A stretch of 64,000 nucleotides of DNA, from the NCBI RefSeq assembly GCF_014117325.1, contig NZ_CP059732.1, positions 2,555,001-2,619,000 of the forward strand, written 5' to 3'. The notes below the pieces were generated by a model. It worked only from the letters and a program-made list of their open reading frames with translations, did not search any database and was not told the DNA's origin. A program made the translations under genes and the position numbers. Every line of letters begins with the position of its first letter. Position 1 is the stretch's first letter. Below are positions 18,267-27,710 of this stretch, piece by piece. Origin of the DNA: Spirosoma foliorum (GTDB lineage Bacteria; Bacteroidota; Bacteroidia; Cytophagales; Spirosomataceae).

Positions 18267-19910
18267 ATGCGCGTCTCATTTGGCATTTTTGTCTGGCTTA
18301 TTGGATGTTGGCTATGTTTTTGCTCAACGGCCAACGCCCAGGAGTGTGCTGCTCCGCTTAGCTTCACGCCGGTCAGCACACCTAACCAGATTGAGTGGAG
18401 TAAGTTCCCTGATTTTACACTCCCCTTCCCGGTTATCTACGGTGGGCCGCGTTTTTCCGATACGCAGGCCAGCCCACTTCGGCATGGCTTTAGCCATTTA
18501 GTGGATATTAAAGATAATGAGTATGGTTCACTGGTACAGGCGAAGCAACGAGCCTTGGTGTATTACGGATTTGCAGACGGATTAGGTCAGCCGTGGGAGA
18601 CGATCGAAAGCCCCTGGTCGAATGATTTGACTGCTTATCGGGCCAAGTGGGATCGTTTTTTGTCGGATCTGTCAGGTGGGCAGAAAAATGCAGCTGGCCT
18701 GTATGTTATTCCCGTAAATCGACTGGCTTTAGATATTGAACGCTTTCTGGAAACCGACACCCGAATCCTGAAAATCAAAACAGATACGCGGGTTCCTGAC
18801 GCCTATCGTAACCTTTCCGACGCTGACTTTGTGACGGCCTATAAAAAAGCAATGCGCAATCTCTACGCCGAGGGCATGCGGTATGTACGCCAACACGCCG
18901 ATCTTTCGGGGGGTAGTGTGACAAGTTATGCCGACACTCCTGTACTAAATACGTACCTGAACGTTCCAACCTTTACCTGGACCGATTGGACGACTAACCT
19001 AAGTCGAACCAATTACATGGTGCAGGATTCGCTGGGGCGTGGTATTGGGGGGCCTTATTACGATCAACTCGATGCCTTATCGCCCTCGGCTTATTATTAT
19101 TACGACTATCCGAACCCGCTGGCAAAGGATTATCTGGCCTATCTATTGTTTCAGGTCGAGGTGCAGCGGGCGTGGAGTACAAAGCCCGTCGTGCCCTGGG
19201 TCTGGATGAGGTATCACGACGATGTCTCAAGTAGTGCCCTGAACTTCATTCAGCCGTTCATGGCCGAAGCAACCGCCATTTTTCCCTTCTTTTCTGGCGC
19301 AGCGGGCTTGTGGCTTTGGGAGAACCCGACACTGGCATCAACGCGTACAGATATCTATGCAGCTTACGAGCATTTTACGCACGGTCTTTATCGCCTGTCT
19401 CGCTTTGCCGATATGTTTCAGGCGCCGTTTGAGCTGGTGATTGAAACACCAGCACGAGACCTGATGGATAAGCAACTGCCCGTTTGGCGGGGTGTCGTGA
19501 AGGATACTAAAATCCTGATTGCTGCGCAAAATCCGTACGCGGCCGATGGCGTGAAAACCAGCCTTACAGTTCGTTATAAATCATGGCAGCGCATCATTGA
19601 ATTAACCGGTACGGAAGTGTACCTATGCCGATTTGATATAGGGACTGTAACCGGAGTAGATCCTGCATTTGCCGACCTTACGGTGTCCCCAAACCCGACC
19701 CAAACTACCTTAATCGTGTCGTTTGGAAGCCTGCCTACGGTCGCCACCGATCTGATTTTATTAAACACAAATGGCCAGCCCGTCGTTAGGAGAGGGGTTA
19801 ACAGTGTTAAGGAGGTTATTGACGTAGCTGCTTTGCCCGCCGGATTATATGTTCTCCGGATTCAAAACGAAATCGGAAGTCAGACGAAAAAAATAATTAT
19901 AAATCGATAG
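18267..19910 (+). CDS. Secreted protein with T9SS type A sorting domain
   Basis: 547 residues. Signal peptide MRVSFGIFVWLIGCWLCFCS...NAQ (start at 18267; an upstream TTG at 18249 is less likely). The large central domain is rich in aromatic residues and contains segments such as LALDIERFLETDTRI and VPWVWMRYHD, suggestive of a carbohydrate-active or TIM-barrel-like fold, though I cannot assign a family. The last 80 residues (TVSPNPTQTTLIVSFG ... LPAGLYVLRIQ) form a classic Por secretion C-terminal domain, so the protein should be exported and anchored or released at the surface through type IX secretion. Confidence 0.85.
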   Translation: MRVSFGIFVWLIGCWLCFCSTANAQECAAPLSFTPVSTPNQIEWSKFPDFTLPFPVIYGGPRFSDTQASPLRHGFSHLVDIKDNEYGSLVQAKQRALVYYGFADGLGQPWETIESPWSNDLTAYRAKWDRFLSDLSGGQKNAAGLYVIPVNRLALDIERFLETDTRILKIKTDTRVPDAYRNLSDADFVTAYKKAMRNLYAEGMRYVRQHADLSGGSVTSYADTPVLNTYLNVPTFTWTDWTTNLSRTNYMVQDSLGRGIGGPYYDQLDALSPSAYYYYDYPNPLAKDYLAYLLFQVEVQRAWSTKPVVPWVWMRYHDDVSSSALNFIQPFMAEATAIFPFFSGAAGLWLWENPTLASTRTDIYAAYEHFTHGLYRLSRFADMFQAPFELVIETPARDLMDKQLPVWRGVVKDTKILIAAQNPYAADGVKTSLTVRYKSWQRIIELTGTEVYLCRFDIGTVTGVDPAFADLTVSPNPTQTTLIVSFGSLPTVATDLILLNTNGQPVVRRGVNSVKEVIDVAALPAGLYVLRIQNEIGSQTKKIIINR

Positions 19911-19915
19911 TTACC

Positions 19916-20022
19916 AGTGCTTTTCCAACTTAGATTCTATAGTTTCTGTAGATTCTGATAATCAGGCATCTAGTATCAAAAGAATCTGGTAGAATCAAAA
20001 AAAACTATTTTGGAAAAGCACT
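19916..20022. repeat. Long imperfect inverted repeat
   Basis: Terminal arms AGTGCTTTTCCAA (19916-19928) and TTGGAAAAGCACT (20010-20022) enclose further complementary words (ATAGTTT with AAACTAT, GATTCT with AGAATC). The roughly 107-base element follows the T9SS cargo gene and may be its terminator or a small MITE-like insertion. Confidence 0.65.
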
Positions 20023-20131
20023 AGTCTTGACTTCTCCTTAAAACTATATTCCGATCGAAGCAGGATTACGGGTTTAACGAAGCCTGACCATTTCTGACTG
20101 TTGCCTGACGGCTATTGACTACTTACTGATT

Positions 20132-22168
20132 ATGCCCAATCAACTCCAATACGAAACAAGCCCTTATTTACTTCAGCACGCCGAAAATCCAGTTGACTGG
20201 TACCCTTGGGGCGAAGAAGCGCTCAATAAAGCCATTGCCGAAGACAAACCGATTCTCGTTAGCATCGGCTACTCGGCTTGCCATTGGTGTCATGTGATGG
20301 AGCGGGAGTCCTTTGAGAAAGAAGACGTGGCCGACGTGATGAATCAGAATTTCGTCTGCATTAAAGTTGACCGTGAAGAACGACCGGATGTTGACGCTAT
20401 CTATATGGATGCGGTGCAGGCAATGGGCGTGCAGGGTGGCTGGCCACTCAACGTCTTTCTGATGCCAGATGCCAAGCCCTTCTACGGGTTGACTTATCTA
20501 CCCAAAAAGAACTGGGTCAATTTACTCGATAGTATTCGGTCTGCTTTTGCGGAACACCGGCAGGATTTAACGCAATCGGCAGAGGGGTTTGCCAGAGAGC
20601 TGAACCTGACCGATGCCGAGCGCTATGGACTAACTCAAAATGATCCTTTGTTTGCGCCCGAAACGATCGATGTGCTGTATCGAAAAGTGGCAGTGAAAGC
20701 GGATGATGAAAAGGGAGGTATGCGTCGGGCACCGAAGTTTCCGATGCCAAGTATCTGGCGATTCCTGTTACGCTATTATAAGGCGACCGGAAATGAGGCT
20801 GCTCTTTATCAGGTGAAACTGACACTTGATCGGATGGCTTTAGGCGGTATTTATGATCAGCTTGGGGGCGGTTTTGCCCGTTATTCGACAGATGGTGACT
20901 GGTTGGCTCCCCATTTTGAAAAGATGCTGTACGACAACGGTCAACTCCTTTCTTTATATGGAGAAGCGTATAGTTTAACGAAAAGCCCACTCTATAAACA
21001 TGTGGTTTATCAGACCATTGGCTTTGCACAACGGGAGCTGCTTAGCCCGGAAGGCGGATTCTATTCGGCTTTGGATGCAGACAGCGAAGGTGTAGAGGGT
21101 AAGTTTTACACCTTCACCACGCCGGAGTTGAAGGAAATACTAGGGCCAGATTATGACTGGTTCGCTGAATTATACAACCTGACCGACACCGGCAACTGGG
21201 AACATACGAATATTCTGCACCGTACTGAGTCGGACGAAGCGTTTGCTGAGCGGATGGGTTGGTCACTGGCCGACCTGAACGTTCGTTTAGATGCCACCCA
21301 TATCCGACTACTGCAAGTGCGGGATACACGTATACGACCTGGGCTGGACGACAAAATTCTGTGTTCGTGGAATGGTCTGATGCTAAAAGGGTTGGCAACT
21401 GCTTACCGCGTTTTCGGTGAGCCTGAATTTTTGACACTTGCGCTTCGGTTAGCTTACTTTTTATTAAAAAAAATGCGGGATAGTCGAAATGGGCGACTCT
21501 GGCATACATACAAATTGGGCCGTGCCCGTCAGGCTGGTTTCCTGGACGATTACGCTGCGGTCATTGATGGATTATTGGCTCTCTATCAGGCTACTTTTGC
21601 TGAGAGCTGGCTTTCTGAAGCTGATCAGCTAACAAAATACGTATTGGCTAATTTTAGCGACGCGTCTGAAGATGAGTTAACGGGTCCCGAAGTCCTTTTT
21701 TTCTTTACTGATAAAAATGGAGAAGAGTTGATTGCCCGCCGAAAAGAGTTGTTCGACAATGTGATACCATCATCCAACTCGATGATGGCCGAAAATCTCT
21801 ATACGCTGAGCCTGTTACTTGACCGGCCTGAATATGTCGAACGGACCGATCAGATGTTGGGACGGATGCAACCGCTTGTGCAACAAAATGCCGATTACCT
21901 CACTAACTGGGCCGCTCAGTTTGCCCTGCGTTCACGACCTACTGCTGAAATTGCGATTGTTGGCCCCAAAGCAGACCAGTTTAGAGCTGAGCTTGATGCG
22001 GAGTTTTATCCGAACAAAGTCCTGAGTGGTACATCTGAAAAAAGTAATCTGCCCTTACTAGAACAACGGGATTTAGTAAACGGAGAAACGGCGATTTATG
22101 TCTGCTATAACCGCGCTTGCCAGCTACCCGTAACAAGTGTAGAGGAAGTATGGCAGCTATTGCACTGA
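20132..22168 (+). CDS. DUF255/YyaL-type thioredoxin-domain protein
   Basis: 678 residues. The N-terminal DUF255 thioredoxin-like domain starts with [23 protein letters not shown] and contains a CHWC redox motif (C50, C53). The rest is an alpha/alpha toroid like N-acylglucosamine epimerases, with [29 protein letters not shown] and [10 protein letters not shown]. This is the conserved YyaL/spermatogenesis-associated protein 20 family; its biochemical role is not settled. Full length, cytoplasmic, no operon partners. Confidence 0.92.
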   Translation: MPNQLQYETSPYLLQHAENPVDWYPWGEEALNKAIAEDKPILVSIGYSACHWCHVMERESFEKEDVADVMNQNFVCIKVDREERPDVDAIYMDAVQAMGVQGGWPLNVFLMPDAKPFYGLTYLPKKNWVNLLDSIRSAFAEHRQDLTQSAEGFARELNLTDAERYGLTQNDPLFAPETIDVLYRKVAVKADDEKGGMRRAPKFPMPSIWRFLLRYYKATGNEAALYQVKLTLDRMALGGIYDQLGGGFARYSTDGDWLAPHFEKMLYDNGQLLSLYGEAYSLTKSPLYKHVVYQTIGFAQRELLSPEGGFYSALDADSEGVEGKFYTFTTPELKEILGPDYDWFAELYNLTDTGNWEHTNILHRTESDEAFAERMGWSLADLNVRLDATHIRLLQVRDTRIRPGLDDKILCSWNGLMLKGLATAYRVFGEPEFLTLALRLAYFLLKKMRDSRNGRLWHTYKLGRARQAGFLDDYAAVIDGLLALYQATFAESWLSEADQLTKYVLANFSDASEDELTGPEVLFFFTDKNGEELIARRKELFDNVIPSSNSMMAENLYTLSLLLDRPEYVERTDQMLGRMQPLVQQNADYLTNWAAQFALRSRPTAEIAIVGPKADQFRAELDAEFYPNKVLSGTSEKSNLPLLEQRDLVNGETAIYVCYNRACQLPVTSVEEVWQLLH

Positions 22169-22389
22169 CTTGCGACTCATTATAGCTGGTATCGTGTACT
22201 TTGTGTACTTGCTCTGTATTTTGTCCAAAAAGATATTGAAATTGACTAGGAAATTAAATGCATTCATAGCAGATTAGTATAGTCTAAATCAACTAAGCGC
22301 TACTGTTTTATAGCTCTGATAAATAGACGCTTATTTGATACAGTCTTAAGTGTATAACTTGAAACATAATAGTTTACCACTATACTGCT

Positions 22390-23274
22390 ATGAATACTAC
22401 ACGTTTACTGCAAAGCTTTTGTGTTCTGCTCCTTTTGGTGGGCTTTTTTGGGTGTAAGGATCATCTAAATCCAGCGATTGCGCCCGGAGATAGTCGAATT
22501 CGGATAAAAACGATAACTCAGGATGGAGGTAGTAATACATCTAAGGTGAGCGCATTTAAATACGATGCACAAGGACGTCTTAGTCTGATTATTGGATACC
22601 AGGCTCTTGATAGTAGTACAACTTCTGTAGAGAACACAGTTTTCCAATATGATAGTCAAAGTCGGCTTACGCAGGCACAACACTCGGTGGTTAGGCGCGG
22701 ATCAACTACTGAAACTTACATGTTTTCGTACAATTCAGCCGGGCAACTGTCGGGATTGCTGAATTCACCATCCACCTATACGATTGGCCTTCAATATAAT
22801 ACGGCTAATCAGGTCTCAACCTATACTAAAGCAATTGCAGTAGGCGGTCTGGTGTCCAGCGGAGGTGGTTCGTTTACCTTTACAGGAAGTAACCTGACCT
22901 CGTCCTCTGAGAAATTTACGGTAAGACGTATAGGTGAGCCATCGACTTTCCCGCCAGTGTATGGTAGATCTGTAAACACCACCTATACATTCGACGATAA
23001 AATAAATCCGTTTTATGGCGTATTTGTCATTCCGGCCCCAGGTGTATTTCTTCCTTTTGCAGGATCGGGAGTGCTTGGCCCCTTTTACACCTATTACGGT
23101 GGAATTGATAACTCGTTGAATATGAGTCAGAATAATGTAACCTCAGCCGTAGCAGGTAGTACCACGACCTTCTATTCGTACACGTACAATGTTAACAATT
23201 TGCCAATCAGGCGTATCACGACTACTGGCGGTAATGTAGTTGAGACATTAACTTTTGAATATGAAAGTTACTAA
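22390..23274 (+). CDS. Putative lipoprotein with YD-like repeats
   Basis: 294 residues with a lipoprotein signal (LLQSFCVLLLLVGFFGC) and repeated FKYDAQGRLSLI / FQYDSQSRLTQAQH / FSYNSAGQLSGLL units. These resemble the YD or RHS-type repeats of Bacteroidota lipoproteins of the DUF4595 type. Probably outer-membrane anchored. Function unknown. Confidence 0.75.
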   Translation: MNTTRLLQSFCVLLLLVGFFGCKDHLNPAIAPGDSRIRIKTITQDGGSNTSKVSAFKYDAQGRLSLIIGYQALDSSTTSVENTVFQYDSQSRLTQAQHSVVRRGSTTETYMFSYNSAGQLSGLLNSPSTYTIGLQYNTANQVSTYTKAIAVGGLVSSGGGSFTFTGSNLTSSSEKFTVRRIGEPSTFPPVYGRSVNTTYTFDDKINPFYGVFVIPAPGVFLPFAGSGVLGPFYTYYGGIDNSLNMSQNNVTSAVAGSTTTFYSYTYNVNNLPIRRITTTGGNVVETLTFEYESY

Positions 23275-23315
23275 ACGCATAACTCTCAACTTAGCAATTG
23301 ATTAATAGTTATGTA

Positions 23316-23360
23316 TAGGAAATGGCGCCTGGTTTTATTAAAACCAGGCGCCATTTCCTA
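23316..23360. terminator. Perfect 21-bp hairpin between convergent genes
   Basis: TAGGAAATGGCGCCTGGTTTT, loop ATT, then its exact complement. It overlaps the stop codon of the minus-strand YjbQ gene and follows the plus-strand lipoprotein gene by about 40 bases. A run of T after the GC-rich core on both strands makes it a bidirectional terminator. Confidence 0.88.
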
Positions 23361-23780
23361 TTCTCCCCAGGCCGTTATGACCAGCGTTCGTCGGCCGCCA
23401 TCATTGCGGTGCTCGCCCAGGTAAATACCCTGCCATGTACCTAAATTTAGTTTCCCGTTTGTGATTGGAATGGTTACCGAATGGCCAAGCATGGCGGCTT
23501 TTAAATGGGCAGGCATATCGTCGGAGCCTTCGTAATCATGCTGAAAGTAAGGTTCATTTTCAGGGACGGTCTTATTGAAAAATCGCTCAAAGTCGCCCCG
23601 AACGGTTGGGTCCGCATTTTCATTGATGGTCAAACTAGCTGATGTATGTTTAATAAACACATGCAACAGGCCAACCCGAATTCGTTGTAGATCAGTAAAT
23701 TCCCGTTCAATAAGTCGGGTGATCAGATGAAAGCCACGAGCGTAAGCGGGTAAGTGAAGGGTGCGTTGGTAGACGGCCAT
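23358..23780 (-). CDS. YjbQ/UPF0047 family protein
   Basis: 140 residues, full length for the UPF0047 family. Motif HTSASLTINENADPTVRGD (about 47-65) and GEHRNDGGRRTLVITAWGE at the end are the family signatures; conserved His and Asp probably bind metal. E. coli YjbQ has weak thiamine-phosphate synthase activity, but the true function is unclear. Monocistronic. Confidence 0.9.
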   Translation of the reverse strand: MAVYQRTLHLPAYARGFHLITRLIEREFTDLQRIRVGLLHVFIKHTSASLTINENADPTVRGDFERFFNKTVPENEPYFQHDYEGSDDMPAHLKAAMLGHSVTIPITNGKLNLGTWQGIYLGEHRNDGGRRTLVITAWGE

Positions 23781-23867
23781 AATGGAAAGTTAATGGTGCA
23801 CTATTGGAAGAATAACTATCTTAGGCACTCATCAGTTGTGATTGCGTAAAGCTTATATAGTTGTGAA

Positions 23868-24725
23868 ATGAGGATTATGCTCAACGAGAAGTATTGGCTC
23901 AATGGCCTAAGCTTCCTGATGTTTTGGTTAGTAAGTCAACCGGTATGGGCACAGGCAGATTCTGCTCATACTGGACTTGCATATTCAGTTCGTCATGAGT
24001 TTGCTGACTACAATGAAGAAATCCTGTACTTTGGAAAACATAACCAGTACTTTACTGTTCGGATTTACCGGAAAAATGGCATCCTATTCCGAACCGATTC
24101 CTATACCTTATTGCCCAAAACGCTCGCTAACGGGTTTCAACTGGATAGTATAAGCCGGATAATTCATCACGGACCTACCAAAATTATGTATCCTTCCGGC
24201 CAGTTATACATAAACTGCGAATATAAGGAGGATGTGCTAAATGGGCCCTTCATGGCTTTTTATGAAGATGGCACTATCAAGCGCAAAGAGTTTTATAAGA
24301 GTGGGCGCCTTACCAAGAGTAAGTGTTATACGCTGGATGGAGTAGAGCAACAATGCGAACCGTTTTACCAACCAGCGAAGTTTTTGGGTAAACCCAAAGA
24401 TTTACAGAACTACTTGGGCCAAAAATTGGCAACCGTACTGGATGGAGAGCGGGTAAGACGAGTCAATGCGTCGTTGACAATCAATGAGATAGGTCAGGTA
24501 ATTCGGGTTAGCGTGTCTGTTTATACAGCTCCCTATTATGAGTCGCAGGTGCCCGCTGTTGGCAATTATGTCCAGCAGGTAATTCGAAACATGCCCGAGT
24601 GGACTCCCGAAAAATTAAACTGGAAACCTGCCATCAATGATGGAGAAGCCACCTCATCAACCTGCGTTTTGTCAATTTATCGAACAACTTCAGGCGTACA
24701 ATGCTATATGAGTTATCGGCTGTAA
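23868..24725 (+). CDS. Exported MORN/YwqK-like protein with TonB-like C-terminus
   Basis: 285 residues with a signal peptide (WLNGLSFLMFWLVSQPVWAQA). The middle has MORN-like units typical of YwqK-type proteins (MYPSGQLYINCEYKEDVLNG, FYEDGTIKRKEFYKSGRL). The C-terminal 110 residues (VNASLTINEIGQVIRVSVSV ... VIRNMPEWTPEKLNWKPAIN) resemble a TonB C-terminal or energy-transducer-like domain common in Bacteroidota. It is probably periplasmic; partner unknown. Confidence 0.75.
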   Translation: MRIMLNEKYWLNGLSFLMFWLVSQPVWAQADSAHTGLAYSVRHEFADYNEEILYFGKHNQYFTVRIYRKNGILFRTDSYTLLPKTLANGFQLDSISRIIHHGPTKIMYPSGQLYINCEYKEDVLNGPFMAFYEDGTIKRKEFYKSGRLTKSKCYTLDGVEQQCEPFYQPAKFLGKPKDLQNYLGQKLATVLDGERVRRVNASLTINEIGQVIRVSVSVYTAPYYESQVPAVGNYVQQVIRNMPEWTPEKLNWKPAINDGEATSSTCVLSIYRTTSGVQCYMSYRL

Positions 24726-24748
24726 GTGCCTCTAATTCTGCTTGCTTA

Positions 24749-25471
24749 CTAACTATACATCGGGACTTCCAATAATAAGAGGAGAGCTTCGTTAGATAAA
24801 GCCTCAAAATCAACTTCACCGTTTCGTATAGACGATAACGCGAGTCCGTCGCGTTCGTGAAGCAGCCGATTCTGTACTTCGAATGCACCGTTTAAAACAA
24901 ACACGAAGACGCCATTTTCCGCTTTTCTTGTCTGATAAACAGCTTCTTCCCGGCCAGTATAGCTACCAATAAAACCAATATGCTGGCAATGGTTAGCCTG
25001 ATCGTCGGTATTAATGGCTACTAGGGGAAGGAGCTGATTTTTGTTGGTCAGATCAAAATTTGTTTGATGGCTAGCGGGTGCCAACTCATTGGATTGATCC
25101 GTCAGCCAGATCTGGATAAAATTAATAAGCTCCGTTTCGTATGGATTGCTGACCTCGTAGCTCATACCAGCCGCCAGCGACAAAATCTGAACCTGCCCCG
25201 CTTCCAGAAACCCAGCCTCCAGACTACTTTTGAATTCAAGTCCACCAGCCACTGGAAGCAGCATGACGGTTGTGTTTTCTTCGACCTGCATACTAATCGT
25301 ACTGCCGGCCTTTAACGTATCGTCGTTCAGGAGTTTCAGGGCACCAAACGGTGTTCTATGTTCGCTCACATAGCTGCCAAAATTAAACCCGTGAAAACTT
25401 CGAAAATACTCAATTTGGGAGCAGCCTCTCTGATCGGCCAGGTAGAGCTGGGCCTGCGTTTGGTTATCCAT
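24749..25471 (-). CDS. Pirin-like bicupin protein
   Basis: 240 residues starting MDNQTQAQLYLADQRGCSQI. Two cupin halves are visible: FGALKLLNDDTLKAGSTISM leading to VMLLPVAGGLEF, then AENGVFVFVLNGAFEVQNRLL. The EHRTPFGALKLLNDD segment is the pirin N-terminal pattern, although the usual metal-binding HxHxGxE motif of canonical pirins is not obvious and the metal site may be altered. Six bases separate it from the upstream gene, so the two are likely cotranscribed. Confidence 0.75.
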   Translation of the reverse strand: MDNQTQAQLYLADQRGCSQIEYFRSFHGFNFGSYVSEHRTPFGALKLLNDDTLKAGSTISMQVEENTTVMLLPVAGGLEFKSSLEAGFLEAGQVQILSLAAGMSYEVSNPYETELINFIQIWLTDQSNELAPASHQTNFDLTNKNQLLPLVAINTDDQANHCQHIGFIGSYTGREEAVYQTRKAENGVFVFVLNGAFEVQNRLLHERDGLALSSIRNGEVDFEALSNEALLLLLEVPMYS

Positions 25472-25477
25472 AGAAGC

Positions 25478-26005
25478 TTAAACTGATAAGTTGGCCTGCT
25501 GATACGACGAAATGCTCAGATACGGTTGCAGCGCAATGAAGTCCGTTTCTAGGTCGTTGCTTGCCTGTAATGCTTCCCGTTGATCACCGTACGCAATGAG
25601 TAACCGATCATGAACGGTGTCGATCCAGGTGAGCGGTTCACTGTAGAATACAATGGCTATTCGATGCGCATCTTTGGCCTGAACATGCGACTGGATAATC
25701 TCAAACTTGAATTGCGTAAAGGGAAGACACAGTTTTCCGGAGCTGTTTGCAATATCTGGGATGATCTGATTCAACTGCCGGATATACCCAATAGCCGCCC
25801 TACTGGTCAACTGATGGAGTTTATCGGCGTTGGGAACGTTGTCCAGTAATTCCTGAAAAGTACTGTAGTTAGCTTCCTGGTTATAATACTGTGCCTGCAT
25901 GTAGAACTCCATGTAGGTATCCTCAAAAACGAATTTGTCCCAGGGCTTCTGAGACGTAACATCGATAATTTTCCGATAACTCAGGCGAATGATCCCTTTA
26001 CTCAT
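25478..26005 (-). CDS. Uncharacterised protein upstream of the pirin-like gene
   Basis: 175 residues from the ATG at 26005 (MSKGIIRLSYRKIIDV); an ATG at 26065 would read through an intergenic inverted repeat and is rejected. The protein is soluble, alpha/beta and aromatic-rich, without motifs I recognise. It shares a transcript with the pirin-like gene (6-base gap). Confidence 0.65.
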   Translation of the reverse strand: MSKGIIRLSYRKIIDVTSQKPWDKFVFEDTYMEFYMQAQYYNQEANYSTFQELLDNVPNADKLHQLTSRAAIGYIRQLNQIIPDIANSSGKLCLPFTQFKFEIIQSHVQAKDAHRIAIVFYSEPLTWIDTVHDRLLIAYGDQREALQASNDLETDFIALQPYLSISSYQQANLSV

Positions 26006-26023
26006 AAAATGATTTACGATGTG

Positions 26024-26081
26024 CGATGTACGAATTACGGTGCGCTTCAGTACTAATTCATACACCGTAATTCGTACATCG
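26024..26081. repeat. Intergenic inverted repeat with 19-bp arms
   Basis: CGATGTACGAATTACGGTG (26024-26042) and its exact complement (26063-26081), with a 20-base loop. Partial copies of the same words lie outside the arms (TTACGATGTGCGATG). Same architecture as the repeats at 3199, 30521 and 31760 but different sequence. Confidence 0.8.
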
Positions 26082-26089
26082 TAACTAAC

Positions 26090-26848
26090 TTAAGCGCTTA
26101 CGACAATCGTATGGGTAAGCGTATACCCACCCGATATACTTCCCGAAACGGTCGCTAATTCGGTTGTAAAGCCATCCGAAAATACGTTATCCGATTCATT
26201 TTTAGTATCCTGAACGCCTTTCGTGTACCCATACGACTGAGCAGTTGTATAAACAATGGTCGTGATGTCGTACGGGAAGGCAATTTGGGTCACGAGCAAC
26301 GACTTTCCGGCTGAGTTATAAATATGTACGTGAACGTGAGGAGCCCGACCTGCATACCATCCTGGGAAAATAGACGTGAACGAGACTAACCCATTGCTGT
26401 CGGTTGTTTGTCGACCGCGCAGGAAGTCGACAGTCGTAAAATTAACGCTTTGCATCCCCGTTCCACCGTATTCCGAATAATAGCCGTCTTTATCGCAATG
26501 CCAGACATCAACTAGCGCGCCCGACAAAGCAGCACAGCTGTTGTTGGCATTTTTGATCGTGATATTCATAGTAAACGCTACGCCTGTTCGACCATCCGTG
26601 ATGTCTTTTCGGACGAAATTAGCAGGAACTTTAGTAGGAAAAGGTCCCTCCGTTTCGCTGGGGGTAACGCTACAATTGCTTGATGAACTTCCATTGGTCG
26701 AGCCGGTTGATGTGCTGGTGCCCGAACTCGTTGTTGTGGTCGACGCCGGATCAATGGTTGAGGATGAGCAGCCTCCAACAAGCGGTGCAACGGCAGCGAT
26801 GCCTAATAAACTACCAAAACCACGTTTCAAAAACTCTTTGCGTTCCAT
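26090..26848 (-). CDS. Exported intradiol-dioxygenase-like protein
   Basis: 252 residues. The N-terminus MERKEFLKRGFGSLLGIAAVAPLVGGC is a lipoprotein-type signal with a KR pair, possibly Tat-dependent. After it comes a 35-residue Ser/Thr-rich linker and then a protocatechuate/catechol dioxygenase-like domain with ETEGPFP, VDVWHCDKDGYYSEYG, and APHVHVHIYNSAG. Tyr and His residues in these motifs match the usual non-haem iron ligands. The extracytoplasmic location is unusual compared with catabolic enzymes; the natural aromatic substrate is unknown. Confidence 0.85.
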   Translation of the reverse strand: MERKEFLKRGFGSLLGIAAVAPLVGGCSSSTIDPASTTTTSSGTSTSTGSTNGSSSSNCSVTPSETEGPFPTKVPANFVRKDITDGRTGVAFTMNITIKNANNSCAALSGALVDVWHCDKDGYYSEYGGTGMQSVNFTTVDFLRGRQTTDSNGLVSFTSIFPGWYAGRAPHVHVHIYNSAGKSLLVTQIAFPYDITTIVYTTAQSYGYTKGVQDTKNESDNVFSDGFTTELATVSGSISGGYTLTHTIVVSA

Positions 26849-26966
26849 ACTATAGGATTAAACAGGAAGTTGATTTATACCAGCTAGTACGCAGCGATTC
26901 TCTTTAATGTTGCTTTGTTAGTAGGGTTTGCGGTAAACAGTCCGTTTGTGTCGGTAAACATAAGGT

Positions 26967-27710
26967 TTATTGTCCGAGCCGGTTTAGTAAGTCGGTTTCG
27001 TAGCTGGCACCAATCGGAATCTCACGACCTTCCAGTAAAATAGTTTTGTTTCGAACGGCCTCAATGCGTTGTAAGGGAACGATATAAGAGCGATGGACCC
27101 GGCTGAATCGATCGCTGGGGAGTCGTTCCAGCATCGCTTTCATGGTCATTCGGGCAACAATAGGTCGGTTCGCGGCACCCTTTTCGGATTGAAAGTGAAT
27201 TTTTAAATAATCGTCTAAACCTTCAATGAATAAAATATCGGCCAACGCAATTTTGTGTAAGGTGTAATCGGCTCGGACGTAAATGTAGGCTTCGTGGACC
27301 TTATCGGAATGTTGCTGCCAGCGGTAGAAATCAGCCGCTTTATTCGTGGCCTGTAAAAAACGCTCGAACGTAAATGGCTTTAACAGATAATCGACCGCGT
27401 TTAGGGTGAAGCCTTCCACCGCATATTCCGCGTAGGCCGTGGTGAAAATAACCATACGATTCGCCGGTAGAGTGGGTGACGACCGATCTTCCGAAGCTGA
27501 ACCAATAGCCTTGTAAAAGTCAATGCCCGACATCGACGGCATGTTGATATCCAGAAACAGTAGATCGACTGGAAATTGCTCGATATACCGCAAGGCTTCA
27601 TCGGTACGCGTAAAGGTTTTTTGCAGATCGATAAAGTCTACTTGCTGGCAGAAGTGGGTGAGCACCCGTAAAGCAGGTGGTTCGTCGTCCAGGGCAATGG
27701 CACGTATCAT
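26967..27710 (-). CDS. LytTR-family response regulator
   Basis: 247 residues: CheY-like receiver with acidic pocket LDDE and phospho-acceptor D54 in LLFLDINMPSMSG, a conserved Lys in YLLKPF, and a C-terminal LytTR DNA-binding domain (YIYVRADYTLHKI ... FSRVHRSYIVPLQRI). It shares a 4-base ATGA overlap with the upstream sensor kinase gene, so the two form one signalling unit. Targets are unknown. Confidence 0.93.
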   Translation of the reverse strand: MIRAIALDDEPPALRVLTHFCQQVDFIDLQKTFTRTDEALRYIEQFPVDLLFLDINMPSMSGIDFYKAIGSASEDRSSPTLPANRMVIFTTAYAEYAVEGFTLNAVDYLLKPFTFERFLQATNKAADFYRWQQHSDKVHEAYIYVRADYTLHKIALADILFIEGLDDYLKIHFQSEKGAANRPIVARMTMKAMLERLPSDRFSRVHRSYIVPLQRIEAVRNKTILLEGREIPIGASYETDLLNRLGQ

